From Eutypa lata (lineage: Eukaryota > Ascomycota > Sordariomycetes > Xylariales > Diatrypaceae), in NCBI GenBank assembly GCA_022661535.1, contig JAKULF010000017.1, positions 62,001-126,000 on the forward strand: a stretch of 64,000 bases of DNA, given 5' to 3'. The position numbers and the translations under genes are program-made. Position 1 is the stretch's first letter; every line of letters begins with the position of its first letter. The notes beneath the pieces are model-generated. The model was not told the DNA's origin. It made no database searches and worked only from the letters and a program-made list of their open reading frames with translations. Below are positions 59,269 through 64,000 of the stretch, one piece after another.

Positions 59269-60344
59269 ACGGCTATTGGGCGTCAAGTGAGGTCATTCCA
59301 ATCAACACAAGCAAGACGGCATTCCCTGTGCAGAGAATCAGGAGTTACACCTACCACGCCGTAGGTAGCAACCTGTTTGGCGGGTCTTGAGGGCTGAATA
59401 GATGGTTTTATGAGCATCCTACGAAGGATAAATGCACACGACCATTTAAGCATCAAGTTACCGCAGTTGGAGTTCTCTACTACCAACTTTGGGATGTTCG
59501 AGTTATCAACATCTTACAACCAAAGTAGCCATAGCACAGAATACCCCTTACTAAGTAACTGAGGGGGTTGAATAAAAGACAACAAGATACCCAATGGTTT
59601 CGAGATGACTCGAAACCTAAAACAAAATAAAAATGTTTAAGACATTTCTTCTATCTTATACATCGCTGACAATGTGATTTGCCTTTGCCCTTCTCATTGA
59701 AAATGGTATCTCGTTGGCCCTTCGTCTAAGCCTGTGATTGAATTGTGATCTGTTCCCTCGAAAAGTTCACGTCCATGTTTTACTTTCAACTTGATCGTAC
59801 CTTCCCTGAGTAGCGATCCCTCTGGTATTATAAAACCCTCGCTCTATAGAATCACGGCAAGAGCAACTCGACTTCGTCTATTTCGTTCCAATCTCCTACA
59901 TACATTAGGTCTAAGTACGTAAACAAAATCCCAAACAAGAAGCTGCGAGTAAGTTTGGCGAACCGCCCCCATTCCAACTACAGCGTCAATTGCGACTACA
60001 CCAGAGCCTTCAGCAGCTTCGCATTTATTTTTCGTGCATTCTCTCCTGTAGACGACACAAACTGTCCCTTTTTGGTCTTTTGGTCACATCAACATCTACA
60101 ACAAACCAACTAAAACTTCAGTGCTCTCGTTTTTTGGCCTTTTGGAAGACGACGCAAATAATATACAGCTTAACTCTAATATACATTCATCTTCTTCTCT
60201 GTTGTCGATAATAGTCTCCTTGCTCTTTTCACTTCATCACAGGTTTTGTATATTGGTCGATAGAGGATCGAACCAGTCATCTCATTCTATCCCATCCCAT
60301 CCCATCCCATCCCATCAGGCCACTCACTCACCCACTAATGCACC
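59269..60344. other. intergenic and leader of the But2 gene
   Basis: AT-rich after Nog2. From about 59880 the plus strand is pyrimidine-rich with CA patches and ends in a CCCAT repeat (60291-60315), probably promoter and 5' leader. No gene found. Confidence 0.5.
60291..60315. repeat. CCCAT pentanucleotide microsatellite
   Basis: Five perfect tandem CCCAT units, 29 bases before the But2-gene ATG at 60345, hence probably transcribed. Confidence 0.8.
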
Positions 60345-61913
60345 ATGTTTTATCGGTCGTTCATTTTGGTTCTACTCCTAATAGTAACGTCTAATCAACA
60401 ACCGCTGGTCGACGCTATCGCCCTTATCGCCCCCCGTGAAGATGTCGGTTGTGGCTTTCACCTTCAGACCAAGGGGGAGGGTCTCATCCCTTTCCCTGTT
60501 GGTCAGTTAGGCAACGGTCAGTGTCGGGGTGGGAGCGGCATGACACCGTCTCTCTTTACCTGGTTTGGCGACGCATTCGTGGATCAGCAGGATAGAGGGT
60601 GCTAGTGGACTCGTGAGCTGGCCTTTCTTTTCTTTCCCTTTCTGCCCCATATCCTCTTGAAAGGCTAGACATCTTCATCATGCCTTGTATACATACCTAT
60701 CTACCTACCTACCTGCCCATCTAGCTATATCAAACATTAGTTAGTCAGTCTATTCCTTGGGCTGAGCTAACGTAAACCAATTCTCACGCATCTAGCTCCC
60801 ACCGCGGTTCTCCAATGCGACAGCCAGCAACAGCCAAGCCACGGGTTCGTCATCGGCTGCGACGGCATCGTATCCTACAGCGGTCAGCCAATCTTCTGGT
60901 CGTGCACGACGGGTGACGGTGATCAGGTTGATATCTTTACACAACCCGGTGCCGGCAACTGCTCGGAGATCAGACTCGTCGCCGATACCTGTATACCGGC
61001 TTGCGTCAATGGTGTCCCGGAACCATCGTCTTCTTCATCTAGCCCATCGTTATCATCACTGCCACCGGAATCTTCTTCTCCTGGGGGATCATCGCCACCA
61101 TCACCACCGCCTCCGGGCCCGTCTTCTCCCTCTTCCTCGGAGCCTTCTTCTCCAGGTGGTGGTACTAGTCCAACAACAGAAGCGCCAACGACAACGAATA
61201 CTGACACTATGCCACCGTCATCTCCAGTGCCTAGCTTGCCGAGCGTCACGCCCTTTCTGCCGACCACATCACCTCCTGGATCGGGTACAACTCCAAATAC
61301 AGACACTACCAGTACTTCCTCATCTTTGCCTCCCCCTCCACCAACACCCCCTCCTTCTTCCTTACCATCGTCTTTGCCTCCGCCTCCTCAACCGACATCG
61401 AGCAACTGTCCTACCGATATTGCCGGCGACGGCTGGGAGTATCCGCACCTCATGGTACCTGTTGACCGAGCAAACCCAGCCATGGCATACGGCCCAAGTT
61501 TCTTCGGACAGCTATCACCGAATGCCTCGACGCTATACAACTTCGACATCCCGCCGACGGACGGCGGGCAAACGTGCAGTTTGTTCTTCGCATTCCCATC
61601 CGTCACGGACGTCAACCCGAGCGACTACACTTTCACGTTCACGCCGGCCGCGGGGAACGGCGCCGCCAACTTCATATTCCTGGAGGGCCCAGCCTCTGCA
61701 TTTGACACATTCGACACCGTGCCCGGCATCGCATCAGACCTAGGCGCCGTCGAGCTGAGGCCCGGGAATCGGTACATAATAACTAGCTTCCCGTGTCCCG
61801 CGGGACAGAGGATCAGCTTTGCTATCCGGGAGCCGGCGGGCGCCGACACGTGCTTGTATTATTTCCAGGACATCTTGCCGGTGCCCTTTGGGCTGTACAT
61901 TTCGAAGTGTTGA
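60345..61913 (+). pseudogene. secreted But2-domain wall protein with one in-frame TAG (possible editing target)
   Basis: Two exons, 60345-60612 and 60796-61913, join to 461 codons with frame kept; donor GTGAGC and acceptor CTAG are good. The only defect is TAG at 60603-60605 (codon 87). Start MFYRSFILVLLLIV is a signal peptide. The N-terminal domain (CGFHLQTKGEG, VGQLGNGQCRGG, DRGC-stop-W-TP-P-TAVLQC, then IVSYSGQPIFWSC) matches fungal wall proteins of the PIR1-C-terminal-like type, where the GRGC-x-x-TPPT stretch is conserved. A Ser/Pro/Thr-rich linker of about 130 residues follows. The last about 165 residues are a But2 domain (GDGWEYPHLMVPVD, FDIP, CSLFFAFPS, CLYYF). Both sides of the TAG look under selection. 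A G-to-A change from TGG (Trp) explains it. It may be a recent nonsense mutation, a sequencing error, or a stop repaired by A-to-I editing. Confidence 0.75.
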
Positions 61914-64000
61914 GGGGGGAGGGGAGTGACTGGTGGGTCATGGAGGGTGTAGCGGGATGGACTCTTGCCTATGTAGGTACGTATGTATGACCTTTTGCTT
62001 GGGCTGTGGTCTGTGCTGGGTATGGTCTCCAAGATATGTTGTCCTTTTGGCGTTCTGGCTCCTTGTGTGTGTGCGTGTGTGGTCTTGAGAGATTACCTTT
62101 CAGGGCCTAGGTGCCTACATGTGGGAGCAGAAAGGGGATGGTCATCATCACTCAACGTCCCCTGCTCTTCAGCCAGTCGACAGTATTATGGAAGAAAGGA
62201 ATGGAGTCTTTGCTGTACGTTTGGAGCGTGGATATATATGATTTGAAAAAGCCCGGGGCAATGAATGGACAGACAGACGGACAGACGGACAGATGGTTGA
62301 TGGTGAGTGGATGGTGGATGGTGGATGAATGGATGGATAGATGCTACGAAGAAAGAGGCGACAGGATCATCGGCATGACGATATACGTAGTGACTAGTTG
62401 CATGCTAGTTTAATCTAATAACAGGCAGGCGTTTGCTTCAACTCGGTCTGGAATATGTACGTATGTAAGTAAGTGAGTGAGTAGGTAAGTGAGTGGGTGC
62501 GTGAGTGAGCTTCGTCCATGTTGTAGGCACAGCACGGAATGGGCATGTCTTTCCAACTCGATCGAAAGATTCCCGGGATGAACATCATACCAGGGCTTCA
62601 TCTTTAGTTAGGTAGTAACACTCTTCTACTACTGGAGGAATACACGGGCTTCTCGAAGGAATGGATGATGTGACTAGTCTCTTCCCCTCCCCTCCCCTCC
62701 CCTCCCCTCCCCTCCCCTCTCCTTTTTCTTTTCTTCTTCTTTTTTCCCTTCTGGTCTTCTAGAATCCTGGAATCGGATGACAGGTCTCAGGGCTCCTGTG
62801 TTTTTTTCTTTCTTTTTCATTGTTCTTCGTACATAGGTAGGCATCTCAACGCCTACCCGTGCATCCACGATCAGAATCATCTCCGGCTACGCGACCCGGC
62901 GGTCTTCTCTGCTAGTGAGCGGGCGCCTGCTATTATATATATAGAATCCCACCGTGCTGTCCTACCATTGTTGCAGACCTATGGATGATGATAAACTCTC
63001 GACTGTGGCACATACGCTGGGGGTTATAGGGAGTCGTCCCATCCCCCCCCCCGCATTGTGCTTGCACGTTTGTTTGATGAAACATTGATCCTAAGGATGA
63101 AACGGATTCTTGTTCATCCACCCATCATCTATTTGGACAAGTTTCTATAATTAATTAGGAAAGTTCCTCGGTTTTAAATTGCATGCATACGTAAGTACGT
63201 ACATACACATAACCCCCACTAAGAGGTAGGTATTATCTCCAGCGACCCGGTATGGACGTGTAAGGAAGGCAGGTAACGTTGCAGGGTCGGGTTCGGTTGG
63301 CCGGCTCTCATCATCTCGAGGGGTTTGATTACCTATTGCTTCACATCGGTATTAACACTAAGTTGACAGCTTGTAAAAGACTATCTATTTATCTATCATA
63401 GTTTAATGCGTGAAAGCTAGGTACTTTGCCTACCTAGGTATGTTTACTCTAGTTGGAGCTTTCTAGCAGTATGTGAGCTGTGGATGAGGTAAATGAATTT
63501 CTCTTTGCTGGCTCATTGTCTACCTACCTACCTAGATAGAGCGAAGTTCGCTGACTGTTGAACATCTCGAAATCGGTTCTCGGGCTTGGCTTTTGTAGAT
63601 GTGTAAGATCCCGGATTTGGAAATAAAAACGACATGGAATATTCAGGTACCCAAGGCTGCCAAGTAACCCTACTGATGACGGACTACCTATGTGAGTATA
63701 AGCGTGCCCAGCCCAGCGAACCAGACATCCCAAAAATAAACCATAGATGTAAGAAAGCACTTACTTGCATGGGACCTAACTAAGTCTTGTCATGAACCTG
63801 TCCATCATCAACTTTCTGTAGTAGTAAGATACCCACACCCGTACCCCTGCTTGACGATTTAACTTTAACGTTAGTTAACTAGTCTAAGTATGTGGAAGCT
63901 CAGCCACGTCGAAGTCTGATTGGTCAGTTGGTGCTCACGGCGCCCGAATAGGAAGCTGGTCCAATTTCGACATCACGTTGCGGCGCGGTGTTGCACCGTA
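61914..64000. other. intergenic to the right edge
   Basis: 2.1 kb with no gene. It holds ATGG and ACAGACGG runs (62265-62340), AGTGAGTG (62465-62510), the CCCCT array and TACCTACC runs near 63520. A 78-codon minus frame at 63524-63760 is not convincing. Confidence 0.5.
62683..62719. repeat. CCCCT pentanucleotide microsatellite
   Basis: Seven near-perfect CCCCT units followed by a CT-rich tract to about 62755. Confidence 0.8.

Noticed and set aside
60913..61743. 276-codon His/Leu/Arg-rich frame inside the But2 gene
   Set aside because: It is an out-of-frame reading of the Ser/Pro-rich linker; the other frame holds the But2 domain and splices to the signal-peptide exon.

Overview
The window is a stretch of nuclear chromosome from a filamentous ascomycete. 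Protein-coding genes are interrupted by short introns (mostly 80-150 nt) with GTAAGT/GTATGT-type donors and TAG/CAG acceptors. There is a HET-domain gene plus the ruin of a second one, and an alpha-aminoadipate-pathway lysine gene (fungal-type homoisocitrate dehydrogenase). Intergenic DNA is full of TAGGTA/TACCTA tetramer runs. The gene set (HET proteins, But2-domain wall protein, PAN-like surface protein, MCT-type permease) fits Sordariomycetes; Xylariales is my guess from general look, not proven. I see no bacterial, viral or plasmid features.

Layout. 0-7 kb: HET-domain gene cut by the left edge, a Cys-rich unknown on the minus strand, and a GPI-type (yapsin-like) aspartic protease. 7-17 kb: mitochondrial elongation factor G, a WrbA/Alt a 7-type flavodoxin-like quinone reductase, and homoisocitrate dehydrogenase. 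19-33 kb: a 658-aa low-complexity protein, mitochondrial ribosomal protein uS8m, a conserved proline-rich fungal unknown, and a one-pass membrane protein with PPxY motifs after a 5-kb gap. 35-46 kb: MCT-family transporter, an odd tRNA-like locus, a HET pseudogene, a tiny hydrophilic protein gene, a class I aminotransferase, tRNA-Trp with an intron, a Dabb-domain protein and a 284-bp MITE-like element. 46-64 kb: a membrane-anchored Thr-rich/PAN-like surface protein, an ABCG transporter of the Adp1 type, mitoribosomal mS26 (Pet123), the nucleolar GTPase Nog2, and a But2-domain wall protein interrupted by one in-frame TAG.

How they work together. This is ordinary housekeeping sequence with no biosynthetic cluster. 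Four genes serve translation: mEF-G, uS8m and mS26 in mitochondria, and Nog2 in cytoplasmic 60S assembly. Several others act at the cell surface (protease, MCT permease, PAN-like protein, ABCG transporter, But2 protein).

The two most interesting signals both concern stop codons. (1) The quinone-reductase gene stops at TGA followed by CTA, the classic leaky context. The same frame then stays open for 54 codons, encoding a charged linker that ends in C-V-I-L, a CaaX prenylation box. (2) The But2 gene has one TAG exactly where a Trp would restore a continuous, correctly spliced reading frame. In Sordariomycetes such TAG codons can be changed to TGG by A-to-I mRNA editing, so this may be an edited gene rather than a dead one. 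All exon structures were assembled by eye from splice signals and reading-frame continuity.
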